NCBI GenBank assembly: GCA_964348095.1
Contig: CAYGBK010000058.1
Span: 1 to 64,000, forward strand
Origin: WVXP01 sp964348095
GTDB lineage: Bacteria; Desulfobacterota; BSN033; WVXP01
Direction: 5' to 3'
Length of the DNA: 64,000 nt
Shown: piece by piece, positions 17,011 to 26,887 of the stretch
How positions within the stretch are numbered: the first letter of the stretch is position 1
Layout: the number at the start of each line of letters is the position of its first letter
Position numbers and translations under genes: made by a program
Notes under the pieces: model-generated
Told to the model about the DNA's origin: nothing
The model's input: only the letters and a program-made list of their open reading frames with translations
The model's database searches: none

Positions 17011-17814
17011 TTATCCTTTAGAACAGATATGCTCTGCCATTGCATTCGTGAGAGCTGGAACCGTGTATTCGGCTGGACACACATGGACCGGAAGGCCCAG
17101 CTCGACTGCTCTGTCACGGGTAATTGGACCGATGACCGCAATGGCTACATTCTTCAGCCCTTCCAACAGTTCATCCCGATTGGGCAAAAAGATCTCCATG
17201 AAGTTGGAGACCGTCGACGAACTCGTGAAGGCAATGGCATCGATTCGACCTTCCTTCAGAAGTGCCAGAAATTCGGAGGACTCCACCTTGGGCCGAATCG
17301 TTTGATAGGCAGTTACCACATCAACCCGCGCACCGAGATTTTCCAATTCTCTCGGGAGAAGGTCTCTAGCCTTCTTGGCCCGAGCCAGAAGGATTTTTTT
17401 GCCTACCAGACCCTCTTTTCTCAGGTTCTCAACGATGGACTCCGCTCTGTACTCGCCTGGAACAAGGTGTGGTCCTATTCCTTCCGCCTTCAATTCCGCG
17501 GCCGTCCTTGGACCAATGGCGCAAAACCGGATGCCTTCGAGTTGTTCGATGCTGTTGCCCCTCACCCTGAGCCTTCTCACAAAAGACCTCACACCATTGG
17601 CACTTGTGAAAATCAGCCAGTCATATCCGCGAATGTTATCAATGGCCCTGTCTACGGGCTCCCAACTGTCTGGAGGAACGATTTCTATGGTTGGAAACTC
17701 GATGACCCGCGCGCCGAGATGGGTGAGGAGTCGGCTGAATTCAGCGGCTTGGTGTTTTGCCCGAGTTATGACGATGGTTTTCCCATCTAAAGGCTTATCG
17801 CTCTTGATCGTCAT
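17011..17814 (-). CDS. hemD: Uroporphyrinogen-III synthase
   Basis: It closes hydroxymethylbilane to uroporphyrinogen III with inversion of ring D. HemD proteins are poorly conserved, but this 267-residue protein has the two-domain pattern: GKTIVITRAKHQAAEFSRLL at the N-terminus, DWLIFTSANGVRSFVRRL near 80, and a second domain with DAIAFTSSSTVSNFMEIF around 190 and IAVIGPITRDRAVELG near 230. Its place directly after hemC supports the call. Confidence 0.92.
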   Translation of the reverse strand: MTIKSDKPLDGKTIVITRAKHQAAEFSRLLTHLGARVIEFPTIEIVPPDSWEPVDRAIDNIRGYDWLIFTSANGVRSFVRRLRVRGNSIEQLEGIRFCAIGPRTAAELKAEGIGPHLVPGEYRAESIVENLRKEGLVGKKILLARAKKARDLLPRELENLGARVDVVTAYQTIRPKVESSEFLALLKEGRIDAIAFTSSSTVSNFMEIFLPNRDELLEGLKNVAIAVIGPITRDRAVELGLPVHVCPAEYTVPALTNAMAEHICSKG

Positions 17815-17925
17815 GATTACTCAGAGATTGCCGGAAAACCAGAACAGGGAGCTTCTAGCCCCCTTTTCCTGGGTCGTCCTCCCAAAGGTCACTGGTGTGA
17901 GCTTCGAAGCCCGGTTTTCGAACCC

Positions 17926-18867
17926 CTAGAGGGTGGATGGGGCGTTTTGTTTGTAAATCTCCTTTAAAATCTCATCTCCTCCAAGGGACAAGAGGGTCTC
18001 GGCTAGTCGAGTGCCGAGGGCTTCAGCTTCGTTCGGCTTACCCCGCTCGCTTTGACGAACCATCTTCTTCCCGTCCACCGATGCCACCATCCCTTCGATT
18101 TCAAGCTCTCCGTCAACCCGTCGAGCGTAGGCAGCGATGGGAACTTGGCAGCCTCCCTCGAGTCTTTTCAAAAAAGACCGTTCGGCCTCCATGGCAATCG
18201 CGGTTTCTGAATCATTGAGAAAGGCAACCAAATCATGGACCTCTGGGTCTCTCTCCCTAGTCTCGATGGCCAGAACACCCTGGCCGATAGCAGGGAGACA
18301 AATTTCTGGTGGAATGGTCTCTGTGACCCGGTCACTCAGGCCCATACGTTTGAGGCCAGCGGAGGCCAGAATTACGGCCTCCAGATTCTGTTCGTCCAAC
18401 TTCCTGAGCCTCGTGTCTAGGTTTCCCCGAATCGAAACGACTTCGAGGTCCGATCGGAAGTGAAGAAGTTGTGCCTGCCGCCTGAGGCTACTGGTGCCTA
18501 TTCTGGCGTTCGATGGAAGATCGTTGAGCGCCCTGTCGTTCTTAGAAACCGTGACATCGAATGGATCCTCTCTCTCGGTTACACCATATAGCATAAGCCC
18601 CTGGGGAATTAAGATCGGAACGTCCTTCATGCTGTGGACTGCGAGATCGACACGGCCTTCTAGCAAAGCACTTTCAATCTCCTTGACAAAGAGTCCTTTC
18701 CCGCCGATTTTGGCAAGGGGAATACCGAGGATCATGTCTCCACTTGTCTTTATCTTTACGAGCTCCACCCTCAGATCCGGATGGGCTGCTAAGAGTTTGG
18801 CCTTGACCCACTCTGCCTGCCACAAGGCCAGCTTGCTACCTCGAGTACCGATTCTAACGGTTTTCAT
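17926..18867 (-). CDS. hemC: Porphobilinogen deaminase (hydroxymethylbilane synthase)
   Basis: It polymerises four porphobilinogens into hydroxymethylbilane. In the 313-residue protein the dipyrromethane cofactor is attached to Cys240 of RLEGGCQVPIAAYA. The N-terminal IGTRGSKLALWQA, HSMKDVP (catalytic Asp82) and RIGTSSLRRQAQLL motifs are complete. Its start overlaps the hemA stop by 14 bases, indicating tight coupling in a ccsA-hemA-hemC-hemD operon. Confidence 0.96.
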   Translation of the reverse strand: MKTVRIGTRGSKLALWQAEWVKAKLLAAHPDLRVELVKIKTSGDMILGIPLAKIGGKGLFVKEIESALLEGRVDLAVHSMKDVPILIPQGLMLYGVTEREDPFDVTVSKNDRALNDLPSNARIGTSSLRRQAQLLHFRSDLEVVSIRGNLDTRLRKLDEQNLEAVILASAGLKRMGLSDRVTETIPPEICLPAIGQGVLAIETRERDPEVHDLVAFLNDSETAIAMEAERSFLKRLEGGCQVPIAAYARRVDGELEIEGMVASVDGKKMVRQSERGKPNEAEALGTRLAETLLSLGGDEILKEIYKQNAPSTL

Positions 18868-20155
18868 CTTCCCCTTTCTCCACCGTCTTCACGTCCTCGA
18901 GGCGGAACAGTTTTCTCACGGCATCCACAAGGATCTCGCCAGATGAATCCTGGTCACCCCTTTTCAATATCGTAATGGGATCGTGGAGGATTTTCTTGAC
19001 AATGGCTGAAGTGAGCGAGTCGAGCACCTTCCGGTCTCCCTTCGATGACAGGGATAAGGCGGCATAAGCCTTTTGGAGCTCTTTTTGCCGAATTGCTTCC
19101 ACCTTTCCTCTCAAAGACCGAATGGTGGGGGTCGTTTCCAGAAACTCGTACCATTGGCAAAACTTTATCACTTCCCTCTCAACGGTCTCTTCTGCTTTCT
19201 CAGCCTCCTTCTGTCGGTCCTGGATGTTGGCCTCGGCTACTTCCTGAAGATCATCAATATCGTAGAGGTAAACGTTCTCAATCGAGTTGACCCGCGGGTC
19301 GACATCCCTGGGCACTGCGATATCGATGAAAAACATGGATCGATTTCGCCTCACTTTTATGACACGAGCCACTTCGGGATAGTTAATCACATAACGAGAG
19401 GAGGCGGTGGAACTGATAATAATATCGGCCTCCCGCAGAGCCTCTACAAGTTGATCAAAGGGAACGACATTTCCGTCGAACACCTCGGCCATGTCCCGAG
19501 CCGTCTGAAGGGTTCGGTTTGTCACAGCGACCCGAGATACCCCGTGATTGATAAGATGTCTCGCAGCCAGTTCGCACATTTCTCCAGCGCCGACAAGAAG
19601 GATAGCCTTATCCTGAAGATTCCCGAATATCTTTTTCGCCAATTCGACAGCGACAAAGCTTATTGAGATAGCCCTGCTACCAATAGTCGTTTCAGTACGA
19701 ATTCGCTTCGCAACGCTGAACGCCCGGTGGAGTAACCGATTGAGGATGGGACCTGCAGAATGGTAATGGGAGGCCTCGCTAAAGGCGCTTTTGATCTGAC
19801 CAAGAATTTGGGGCTCTCCGACGACCATTGAATCTAGACTCGACGCAACCCGGAAAACATGACGAATCGCGTCTCTTCCCCGGTGGACATATAGAAATTT
19901 CTCCAACTCCTGCCTTGGAATCCGATGGAAATCTGAAAGGAACTCCTTCAATACGTAAATCCCCTGATTCACATCGCCGGCAGTCGCATAGACCTCAACA
20001 CGGTTGCACGTAGAGAGAATCATGTCTTCCCTGATTGGGGGAAACGAGAGGATTCGCTTTAGAGGCTCCTCCAACTTGTTTTCCGCGAAGGAGACCTTCT
20101 CACGTATCTCTACAGGTGCAGTCTTATGATTAAGCCCCACAATGATGATATCCAT
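18854..20155 (-). CDS. hemA: Glutamyl-tRNA reductase
   Basis: It reduces glutamyl-tRNA to glutamate-1-semialdehyde, the first committed step of C5-pathway haem synthesis. Catalytic Cys50 lies in ILSTCNRVEVYA. The NADPH domain has LLVGAGEMCELAARHL and the C-terminus is the dimerising helix. The frame is open from 20185, but the ATG at 20155 gives the invariant MDIIIVGLNHKTAPVEIRE and lies behind GGGGAAG; this yields 433 residues. hemL and hemB are not in the window. Confidence 0.96.
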   Translation of the reverse strand: MDIIIVGLNHKTAPVEIREKVSFAENKLEEPLKRILSFPPIREDMILSTCNRVEVYATAGDVNQGIYVLKEFLSDFHRIPRQELEKFLYVHRGRDAIRHVFRVASSLDSMVVGEPQILGQIKSAFSEASHYHSAGPILNRLLHRAFSVAKRIRTETTIGSRAISISFVAVELAKKIFGNLQDKAILLVGAGEMCELAARHLINHGVSRVAVTNRTLQTARDMAEVFDGNVVPFDQLVEALREADIIISSTASSRYVINYPEVARVIKVRRNRSMFFIDIAVPRDVDPRVNSIENVYLYDIDDLQEVAEANIQDRQKEAEKAEETVEREVIKFCQWYEFLETTPTIRSLRGKVEAIRQKELQKAYAALSLSSKGDRKVLDSLTSAIVKKILHDPITILKRGDQDSSGEILVDAVRKLFRLEDVKTVEKGEDENR

Positions 20156-20224
20156 TCTTCCCCATTCCTTCAGACTTCCTGACACTGTTCTCGGGACGGC
20201 AAGACGACATGGCTTAAGAACGCG

Positions 20225-21049
20225 CTATCTCCACGTGGCGTAGGAATGAAGTCCGCTGAGGACGAGATTCACGCCGAGAAAAGTAAAAAGAACAGCCAGG
20301 AAACCGATGATTGCCATCGTGGCGGCCTTCTTCCCCCGCCAGCCCATCGCCAGCCTCTGGTGAAGTAAAGCCGCGTAGAGGAACCACGTGATGAGAGACC
20401 ACGTCTCCTTCGGATCCCAACTCCAGTAGGACCCCCATGCAAAGCTCGCCCACACTGAACCGGTAATGATTCCGATAGTCAAGAGGGGAAAGCCGAGCGT
20501 AAGTGACCGGTGGTTCAATTCGTCTAGGACCTCTAGAGAGGGAAGCCTCGTCAAGAAGACGCCCTTTTTCCTCGATTTTATCTGGCGCTCCTGAATGAGG
20601 TACATAATACCCGTGCAAAAGGCGAGCGCAAAAACTGCATTTCCTAAGAATGCAAATATCGCATGAAAGGGAAGCCAAAAACTCTTTAAGGCAGGATGGA
20701 GAGGAAAAATACCCTTGGGGAGTGCGAGGCCTATGATCAACAGTATTAATGCAATGGGAGCGACAAAGGCCCCCAGTACCCTAATCTGATATCGATAATG
20801 TACCAGGATATAGACAAGCATAATCGCCCAGGCAAAGAACGAAAAGGATTCATAGAGATTGGTGATGGGTAGGTAACCCGCCTCGTAGTATCGAAAGATC
20901 AAAGCGGTCGTATGCAGGGTGAAACCGACCGAGAGAAGGCCCGCGCCGATTTTAGAAAAGAGGTCCCTGAGAGAGATGATGTAGGTGAGATGACTTATCG
21001 TTCCAAGAGTGTAAAAGAAAACCGCAACGTAATAGAAAGTCAGGTTCAT
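20225..21049 (-). CDS. ccsA: Cytochrome c biogenesis protein CcsA/CcsB-type (WWD domain)
   Basis: It is a 274-residue polytopic membrane protein with about eight helices. The Trp-rich haem-handling motif WGSYWSWDPKETWSLITW at about 206-223 identifies the HemX/ResC/CcsA type, which presents haem to apocytochrome c on the periplasmic side in system II maturation. Naming is inconsistent: databases call this type ccsA or ccsB. It lies immediately upstream of hemA, as in many delta-proteobacteria, linking haem supply to c-type cytochromes. Its ResB partner is not in the window. Confidence 0.92.
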   Translation of the reverse strand: MNLTFYYVAVFFYTLGTISHLTYIISLRDLFSKIGAGLLSVGFTLHTTALIFRYYEAGYLPITNLYESFSFFAWAIMLVYILVHYRYQIRVLGAFVAPIALILLIIGLALPKGIFPLHPALKSFWLPFHAIFAFLGNAVFALAFCTGIMYLIQERQIKSRKKGVFLTRLPSLEVLDELNHRSLTLGFPLLTIGIITGSVWASFAWGSYWSWDPKETWSLITWFLYAALLHQRLAMGWRGKKAATMAIIGFLAVLFTFLGVNLVLSGLHSYATWR

Positions 21050-21098
21050 AATACCGCCATCTTCCCTGAGTTTGCATTCTCGCGATTCTGTGTCATGA

Positions 21099-21122
21099 AG
21101 AGGCCTCTTTCTCCAGGCCTCT
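21099..21122. other. Perfect 8-bp hairpin between acyP and ccsA
   Basis: AGAGGCCT at 21099-21106 and AGGCCTCT at 21115-21122 form an 8-bp stem with an 8-base loop. Neither side has a T-tract, so this is not a typical intrinsic terminator. It could be an RNA processing or stability element between acyP and the ccsA-hem operon, or a protein site. Confidence 0.4.
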
Positions 21123-21212
21123 AGTTAGGTTCTGCAAGATGGTTCTTTTCTCATTCAGAGTCCGACGGTGGCTGTTGAGACCAAGGCCCCCACATGCTTC
21201 CAATCGTCTCTT

Positions 21213-21494
21213 TCAACCATACCGGACATCGAATCCCGTAAACTCTCCTTTGTATGGCTCCTCCTCGACCCGAACGTCGATAACTCTCGCGCCCGGCGGA
21301 CCTTGATGACACCACTCCACCAGCCGAGCCACACGGCCTTCATCGCCCTCGACCAGGACCTCAACCGTGCCGTCCCACCGATTCCGTACCCATCCTGAAA
21401 CTCCAAATTCACGGGCCTTCTCCTCCGTGGTGGCCCGGAAAAAAACGCCCTGGACGTATCCCTCAACAACGAGCCGTCTTCTTATGGGTGTCAT
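21213..21494 (-). CDS. acyP: Acylphosphatase
   Basis: A 93-residue enzyme that hydrolyses carboxyl-phosphate bonds such as acetyl phosphate. The catalytic Arg20 lies in GYVQGVFFRATTEEKA and Asn38 in VSGWVRNRWDGTVEV, both invariant in the family. The frame is open from 21533, but the ATG at 21494 gives the family length. It lies upstream of ccsA on the same strand, separated by 163 bases with a hairpin. Confidence 0.93.
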   Translation of the reverse strand: MTPIRRRLVVEGYVQGVFFRATTEEKAREFGVSGWVRNRWDGTVEVLVEGDEGRVARLVEWCHQGPPGARVIDVRVEEEPYKGEFTGFDVRYG

Positions 21495-21942
21495 CGATTC
21501 GCCCGTCAGAGAAAACCTCATTGAAATTAGCACAGAGATGGCTTTAAATCAACTTAAGCGCCTTTCAGAGCGATTCCCACATTTCTCCGCCAAGTTCCCT
21601 CAATCTGGGTAACATGGTGGGGGCCTTTCGCCCTTTGGAGAGAATACCCCTTACCTGGATGGTTAAAGGAAACTGACCTATTGGAAAAGGACAATCCTGT
21701 GCCCCTCGGAGCTAAAGTGTATTGGTGTTGGTCCGCAAAAGGGATAAAATGGCAAATAGACAAAAACGGGGCAAGACATCCGTGCATAGATAATAGTCTT
21801 TGAATCTCATTGGTCTTGAAAAGGATTTAGAAGATCTTATATAATCAACGCCACATTTCTTTGGACAACGACCGCTACCGCACAGCGTGGGAGACTCATG
21901 CACCTTTGAACCCGAAGATCGCGAATTGACAGGAGAACGGAG
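21495..21942. other. 448-base divergent interval between acyP and the activase gene
   Basis: The interval separates a leftward and a rightward gene, so it should hold promoters for both. A good rightward promoter is at 21816-21845. A weak leftward match, TTGATT and TAATTT 17 bases apart, lies just upstream of acyP. No gene is supported here. Confidence 0.5.
21816..21845 (+). promoter_or_regulatory. Promoter of the giant activase gene
   Basis: TTGAAA at 21816-21821 and a perfect TATAAT at 21840-21845 are 18 bases apart. Transcription should begin near 21852, about 90 bases before the ATG at 21943. The surrounding 60 bases are AT-richer than the flanks. Confidence 0.65.
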
Positions 21943-24900
21943 ATGGACAAGCTCTATGTGGGGATCGATGTCGGCTCAGTCAGTGCAGATACGGTTGTCG
22001 TCGACGAGAAAAAGCGAGTCCTTGAAAAACATTATACCCGAACCAAAGGGCAACCCCTCAGAACAGTCCAGGACGTCTTAAAGGGTCTATTAAATCACTT
22101 TACCCACGAGCAGATCGCTGGCACCTATTTCACTGGTGTAGGAGGGAAGCTTCTGTCGGAGCTTCTCGGAGGCGAGTTTGTCAATGAAATTATGGCCCAG
22201 GCGAGAAGTATAGAGCACTTTCATCCTAACGTGCGAACAATAGTAGACATCGGGGGTGAAGACTCAAAGATGATCCTCATTGAAGAAGAGGATGGTCAGC
22301 GCAAGATCAGCGATTTTGCGATGAATACGCTTTGCGCCGCAGGAACCGGGTCCTTTCTGGATCAGCAAGCAACTCGACTGGGACTGACTATTGAAGAGTT
22401 TGGCGAGCTGGCCCTTCGGTCAGAGAATCCTCCACGAATCGCTGGCAGATGTAGTGTTTTTGCCAAGTCTGACATGATCCATCTGCAGCAGATCGCTACC
22501 CCCGATTACGACATTGTGGCGGGGCTTTGCTATGCCTTGGCGAGGAATTTCAAAAGCAATATCGGCAAGGGCAGAGCCTTCATAAGACCCATCAGTTTTC
22601 AGGGAGGGGTCGCCGCCAATGCGGGCATGCGGCGTGCATTCCTGGATGTACTCGAACTCGAGGAGAATGACCTGGTCATTCCGGAAAACTTCGCCTTTAT
22701 GGGAGCCCTCGGGGCGATCTGGGTCGGGCTCGACAACGGGATCGAGAGAGCCTTTCAAGGTCTGGAACGCCTGGAACATCATCTGGCTCACTATCAAGAA
22801 GAAAGAAGGTTTCATAAGCCCCTGACCCTTTCTGACCATCATGCCAACCGAGAGTATCCGATACGAGGAGATTTGTCCACGGGACAACTCGTTGAGGCCT
22901 ATCTTGGCCTAGACGTTGGATCGATCAGCACGAATCTTGTCGTCATCGACGAAGACGGGACCGTCCTGGCAAAGAGGTACCTCATGACCGCTGGCCGTCC
23001 CATCGAAGCTGTCCGGACAGGCTTGAAGGAGATAAGCGAGGAAATCGGCGATCGTGTGGATATTCAAAGTGTCGCAACCACTGGCTCTGGCCGTTATCTG
23101 ACTGCCGATTTTGTGGGAGCCGATATTGTGAGAAATGAGATTACGGCCCAGGCGACAGCCGCCGCTTTTATCGATCCTAAGGTAGATACAATTTTCGAAA
23201 TCGGTGGGCAGGATTCCAAATACATCAGCCTCGACGACGGCGTGGTTGTTGACTTTGAGATGAACAAAGTCTGTGCGGCGGGAACAGGCAGTTTTCTTGA
23301 GGAGCAGGCCGAGAAGTTAGGGATTTCCATCAAGGAGGAGTTCGGCCAGTTGGCTTTATCCGCTAATGAACCTGTTCGGATGGGAGAGCGGTGCACCGTC
23401 TTCATCGAGTCTGACCTTGTCCATCATCAGCAACGGGGGGCATCAACAAGTGACCTGGTCGCTGGTCTCAGCTATTCGATCGTCGAAAACTACCTCAACC
23501 GTGTCGTGGGAGACCGTCGGGTCGGGAATCGCATCTTTTTCCAGGGCGGGACGGCCTTTAACCTGGGCGTTGTCGCCGCTTTTGAGCGGGTCCTCGGAAA
23601 ACCTATCACAGTGCCAGCCCACCACGACGTCACTGGTGCGATTGGCGCAGCACTTTTGGCAATGAAGGAGCGAACGTGGGAGAAGAGCCAGTTCAAGGGG
23701 TTCGATTTGAGCCAGAGAGAATATGGGATCAACACTTTCGAGTGCAAGGGATGCGAGAACCTCTGCCTGATTCGAAAGGTCAGTATTGAAGGCGAAAAAC
23801 CACTCTTTTACGGAAGCCGATGTGAAAAATACGAAGTTGTTAAACGGACCAAAGGCGTCGATCTTCCAGATCTCTTTGCCGAGAGAGAGGAATTGCTGTT
23901 TTCCCCTTATCCCGGAGAAAAAGATCTTCCCCCAGATGCTCCTGTTATTGGTATACCGAGGCTCCTCAACTTTCACGACCACCTTCCCTTCTGGAGAGCC
24001 TTCTTCACCGACCTCGGTTATCGTGTCGTATTGAGCGAGCCAAGCAATAAAGAACTCATTCGCAAGGGTGTGGAAACGGTCGTGGCAGAGACCTGTTTTC
24101 CCATCAAGGTCTCTCATGGCCATGTCCTCGACCTTCTGGAAAAGGGCGTGAAACGAATATTCCTTCCCAGCATTGTCAGCCTTAAAGCCCCGCGACCAGA
24201 CATCCCAGTGAGTACCGTATGCCCTTACGTCCAGAGCTTTCCTTACACGGTCAAGTCTTCCATCGACTTCAAAGCCTTTGGGGCCAAGATTCTTCACCCT
24301 GTTATCCATTTTGGATTGGATAGGAAAGACCTGGAAAAGGAACTCATTCAATTCGGAAAAACTCTTCGACGGAGCGCTTCCCGTGTCCGGAGGGCTTTTG
24401 CCAGAGCTGAAGTGAATCAGGGCCGTTTCCGCGAGGCTGTTCTTCGACGGGGACAGGAGGTTCTCGATAACCTCGCCCCCGGACAGAAACTGATGGTCAT
24501 CATTGGCCGCCCTTACAACACGTGCGATTCAGGAGTCAATCTCGATCTTCCGAAAAAACTGAAAGAACTTGGAGAGCTGGCAATTCCGATGGATTTCCTC
24601 CCCCTCGATGACATGGCTGATCGTGACGGAATCAAAGAAATGTACTGGCGATATGGGCAGAGGATTCTCTGCGCAGGGCATCTGGTCAAGGAGACTTCTC
24701 ATCTCGAGGGAATTTACATTACAAATTTTGGTTGCGGCGCCGACTCCTTTATCGGTCATTTCTTTAGGGATTCAATGAAAGGCACCCCGTATCTCCAATT
24801 AGAGATCGATGAACATTCTGCCGACGCTGGCGCCATTACGCGCTGTGAAGCTTTTCTGGACAGCCTCAAAAACGTCAAGCCTGCGGCCGCGATAGCTACG

Positions 24901-26133
24901 CCTCGGGAAAGGGTGGCGACCGACAGAACCCGGAAGATCTACATTCCTTATATGTGCGATCATGCATACGCAACAGCTGCCGCCTTTCGCGCCTGTGGAG
25001 TCGATGCTGACGTATTCCCTCAACAGGACGAGGAAACGATGATTTGGGGGCGAAAGTTCACGACAGGAAAGGAGTGTTACCCATGCATTCTGACCACCGG
25101 TGATATGGTCAAGCTAGTGAAACGCGATGATTTCGAGCGGCACCGGGCAGCCTTTTTCATGCCTTCAGGAAGCGGCCCCTGTCGATTCGGTCAGTACCAC
25201 AGGTTCCATCGCCTGGTCCTAGATGACCTGGGGTTCTTTGAGGTCCCTATCTATTCGCCCGACCAGGACGAATCTCTTTATTCGGATTTCGGCATTATCG
25301 GGGGAAAATTTCTACGACTTGGGTGGCAGGCGATTGTTGCCATCGATCTTTTGACGAAGAAGCTCCTCGAAACCCGTCCCTACGAAAAGAACTCAGGAGA
25401 AACAAATCGCGTCTACCAAGAATGTCTCTCCCTCGTGTGCAAAACAATTGAGGCCGAGGGCGATTTGGAGAAAGCGATGATGAGATGCCGGGATCGATTG
25501 AATGCTGTTGAGACCGACGGGCATGATCAGAGGCCATTAATCGGCATCGTTGGAGAGATTTATGTCCGATCTAACCCGTTTGCCAATGAAAATGTCATCG
25601 AGAAAGTGGAGCAGTTTGGTGGGGAGGCATGGCTGGCACCTATTACCGAATGGATTCACTATGTCAACGCCATGGGACGCAGAAGAACGCTAAAAAGGAA
25701 GCACTTTTCTAACCTCCTAAGAATAGCCTTGACTGAGTACTATCAGAAGAAGGATGAGCACAGGCTGGAAAAGATTTTCAGACGTCACCTCCGCCACGGC
25801 GAAGAGCCCTCGACTCGGGACGTCCTCCGCAAAGCGAGTCCCTTTCTGCATGATTCATTTGAAGGGGAGGCCATACTCAGTATGGGAAAAACTGTCGACT
25901 TCTGTAAGAAAGGGGCCAGCGGGGTCATCAATGTGATGCCCTTCACCTGCATGCCCGGGACGGTTGTCAGCGCACTTCTCAAGCGATACCGTGAAGAAAA
26001 CAACAACCTTCCCGTCCTGAATATGGCCTATGATGGCCAGGAACAGACCAACACCCTGACTCGCATTGAGGCTTTCATGCATCAGGCGAGGCAGTACCAC
26101 CAGCAGAGAGCTCGTCGGAGAAAATCCCATTGA
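21943..26133 (+). CDS. Giant 2-hydroxyacyl-CoA dehydratase activase-like protein, four-domain
   Basis: The 1396-residue protein joins two ASKHA-fold activase domains of the BadF/HgdC type (about 1-265 and 318-590), a DUF2229 segment (about 605-880, with CKGCENLC and many Cys), and a C-terminal region resembling HgdB-type dehydratase subunits (about 950-1390). Each activase domain keeps the ATP-binding G-I/L-D-V-G-S and both cysteines that bind the [4Fe-4S] cluster at the dimer interface of HgdC: C131/C170 and C444/C484. Classic activases are ~260-residue homodimers, so one chain here may build its own pair. No dehydratase genes are adjacent and the substrate is unknown. The ATG follows AGGAG. 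Confidence 0.88.
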   Translation: MDKLYVGIDVGSVSADTVVVDEKKRVLEKHYTRTKGQPLRTVQDVLKGLLNHFTHEQIAGTYFTGVGGKLLSELLGGEFVNEIMAQARSIEHFHPNVRTIVDIGGEDSKMILIEEEDGQRKISDFAMNTLCAAGTGSFLDQQATRLGLTIEEFGELALRSENPPRIAGRCSVFAKSDMIHLQQIATPDYDIVAGLCYALARNFKSNIGKGRAFIRPISFQGGVAANAGMRRAFLDVLELEENDLVIPENFAFMGALGAIWVGLDNGIERAFQGLERLEHHLAHYQEERRFHKPLTLSDHHANREYPIRGDLSTGQLVEAYLGLDVGSISTNLVVIDEDGTVLAKRYLMTAGRPIEAVRTGLKEISEEIGDRVDIQSVATTGSGRYLTADFVGADIVRNEITAQATAAAFIDPKVDTIFEIGGQDSKYISLDDGVVVDFEMNKVCAAGTGSFLEEQAEKLGISIKEEFGQLALSANEPVRMGERCTVFIESDLVHHQQRGASTSDLVAGLSYSIVENYLNRVVGDRRVGNRIFFQGGTAFNLGVVAAFERVLGKPITVPAHHDVTGAIGAALLAMKERTWEKSQFKGFDLSQREYGINTFECKGCENLCLIRKVSIEGEKPLFYGSRCEKYEVVKRTKGVDLPDLFAEREELLFSPYPGEKDLPPDAPVIGIPRLLNFHDHLPFWRAFFTDLGYRVVLSEPSNKELIRKGVETVVAETCFPIKVSHGHVLDLLEKGVKRIFLPSIVSLKAPRPDIPVSTVCPYVQSFPYTVKSSIDFKAFGAKILHPVIHFGLDRKDLEKELIQFGKTLRRSASRVRRAFARAEVNQGRFREAVLRRGQEVLDNLAPGQKLMVIIGRPYNTCDSGVNLDLPKKLKELGELAIPMDFLPLDDMADRDGIKEMYWRYGQRILCAGHLVKETSHLEGIYITNFGCGADSFIGHFFRDSMKGTPYLQLEIDEHSADAGAITRCEAFLDSLKNVKPAAAIATPRERVATDRTRKIYIPYMCDHAYATAAAFRACGVDADVFPQQDEETMIWGRKFTTGKECYPCILTTGDMVKLVKRDDFERHRAAFFMPSGSGPCRFGQYHRFHRLVLDDLGFFEVPIYSPDQDESLYSDFGIIGGKFLRLGWQAIVAIDLLTKKLLETRPYEKNSGETNRVYQECLSLVCKTIEAEGDLEKAMMRCRDRLNAVETDGHDQRPLIGIVGEIYVRSNPFANENVIEKVEQFGGEAWLAPITEWIHYVNAMGRRRTLKRKHFSNLLRIALTEYYQKKDEHRLEKIFRRHLRHGEEPSTRDVLRKASPFLHDSFEGEAILSMGKTVDFCKKGASGVINVMPFTCMPGTVVSALLKRYREENNNLPVLNMAYDGQEQTNTLTRIEAFMHQARQYHQQRARRRKSH

Positions 26134-26822
26134 GGCGTGACAGCGGGACTGCTGAGGACTCTCCCAGACTTGAAGCCGTTATTTTTGACATGGACGGTGT
26201 GATAGCCGACACGGAGCCCTTTCACGCTCACGCCTATGTTGAAGTATTCAAAAGATTTGGAATCCGGGTCTCAAAAAAAGAGTATCGAAAAGCGATCACA
26301 GAGGACGGAAAGACGACCGCCACATGGTTTGTGCAACTCGGCGGTGATCCTGAAATGATCGACGACGTGTACAAGCAGAAGGACCAGATCTATTTTCCAC
26401 TGCTGAAAAAACGGGGATCACCGAGGCCAGGTTTGTTCAGCCTTCTCTCGGACCTCCAAGGGTCAGGGGTCGCATGCGCCCTGGCCACAAGTGCACGAGG
26501 CGTTAACTCAAGATTCATCTTAGATCTATTTGAGCTCAAGGAGTTTTTTACCGTCAGTCTCGCCCTCGAAGACGTAACCCATCCAAAACCCCATCCCGAT
26601 GTGTTTCTTCTGGCTTTGAAACGGCTCTCAGCGCACCCAAAGCGGACCGTGGTGCTGGAGGACGCCCCAAAGGGTGTTCGTGCCGCCTTCGATGCCGGAA
26701 TCCCTGTCGTCGCCGTGCGCACACCCTGGACCCGTCACTATCGTTTCGACGGTGCTTCCCTCGTGGTTGATTCCTTAGAAGAGCTGTCCGTCGAGAGACT
26801 CACGAGCCTCCTGCCCACATAA
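26130..26822 (+). CDS. HAD-family hydrolase, beta-phosphoglucomutase-like
   Basis: A 230-residue haloacid dehalogenase-type phosphatase or phosphomutase. The nucleophile motif FDMDGVIADTEPFH near residue 20 has the two Asp residues of subfamily I; motif II is ALATSARG and the C-terminal VVLEDAPKGVRAAFDAGIPV supplies the Mg-binding acids. The substrate is not predictable. It starts with TTG at 26130, overlapping the activase stop by four bases, so the two are translationally coupled and may act on related metabolites. Confidence 0.87.
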   Translation: MRRDSGTAEDSPRLEAVIFDMDGVIADTEPFHAHAYVEVFKRFGIRVSKKEYRKAITEDGKTTATWFVQLGGDPEMIDDVYKQKDQIYFPLLKKRGSPRPGLFSLLSDLQGSGVACALATSARGVNSRFILDLFELKEFFTVSLALEDVTHPKPHPDVFLLALKRLSAHPKRTVVLEDAPKGVRAAFDAGIPVVAVRTPWTRHYRFDGASLVVDSLEELSVERLTSLLPT

Positions 26823-26887
26823 ACGCTTTTTTGAGTGATCGCAAGAAGCCGTCGCGCCAAAAACTCTTGCTGAAAACCTGCCCTGTG

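Noticed and set aside
23443..24351. 302-residue leftward open frame inside the activase gene
   Set aside because: Long but antisense to well-conserved activase domains; a GC-driven shadow.
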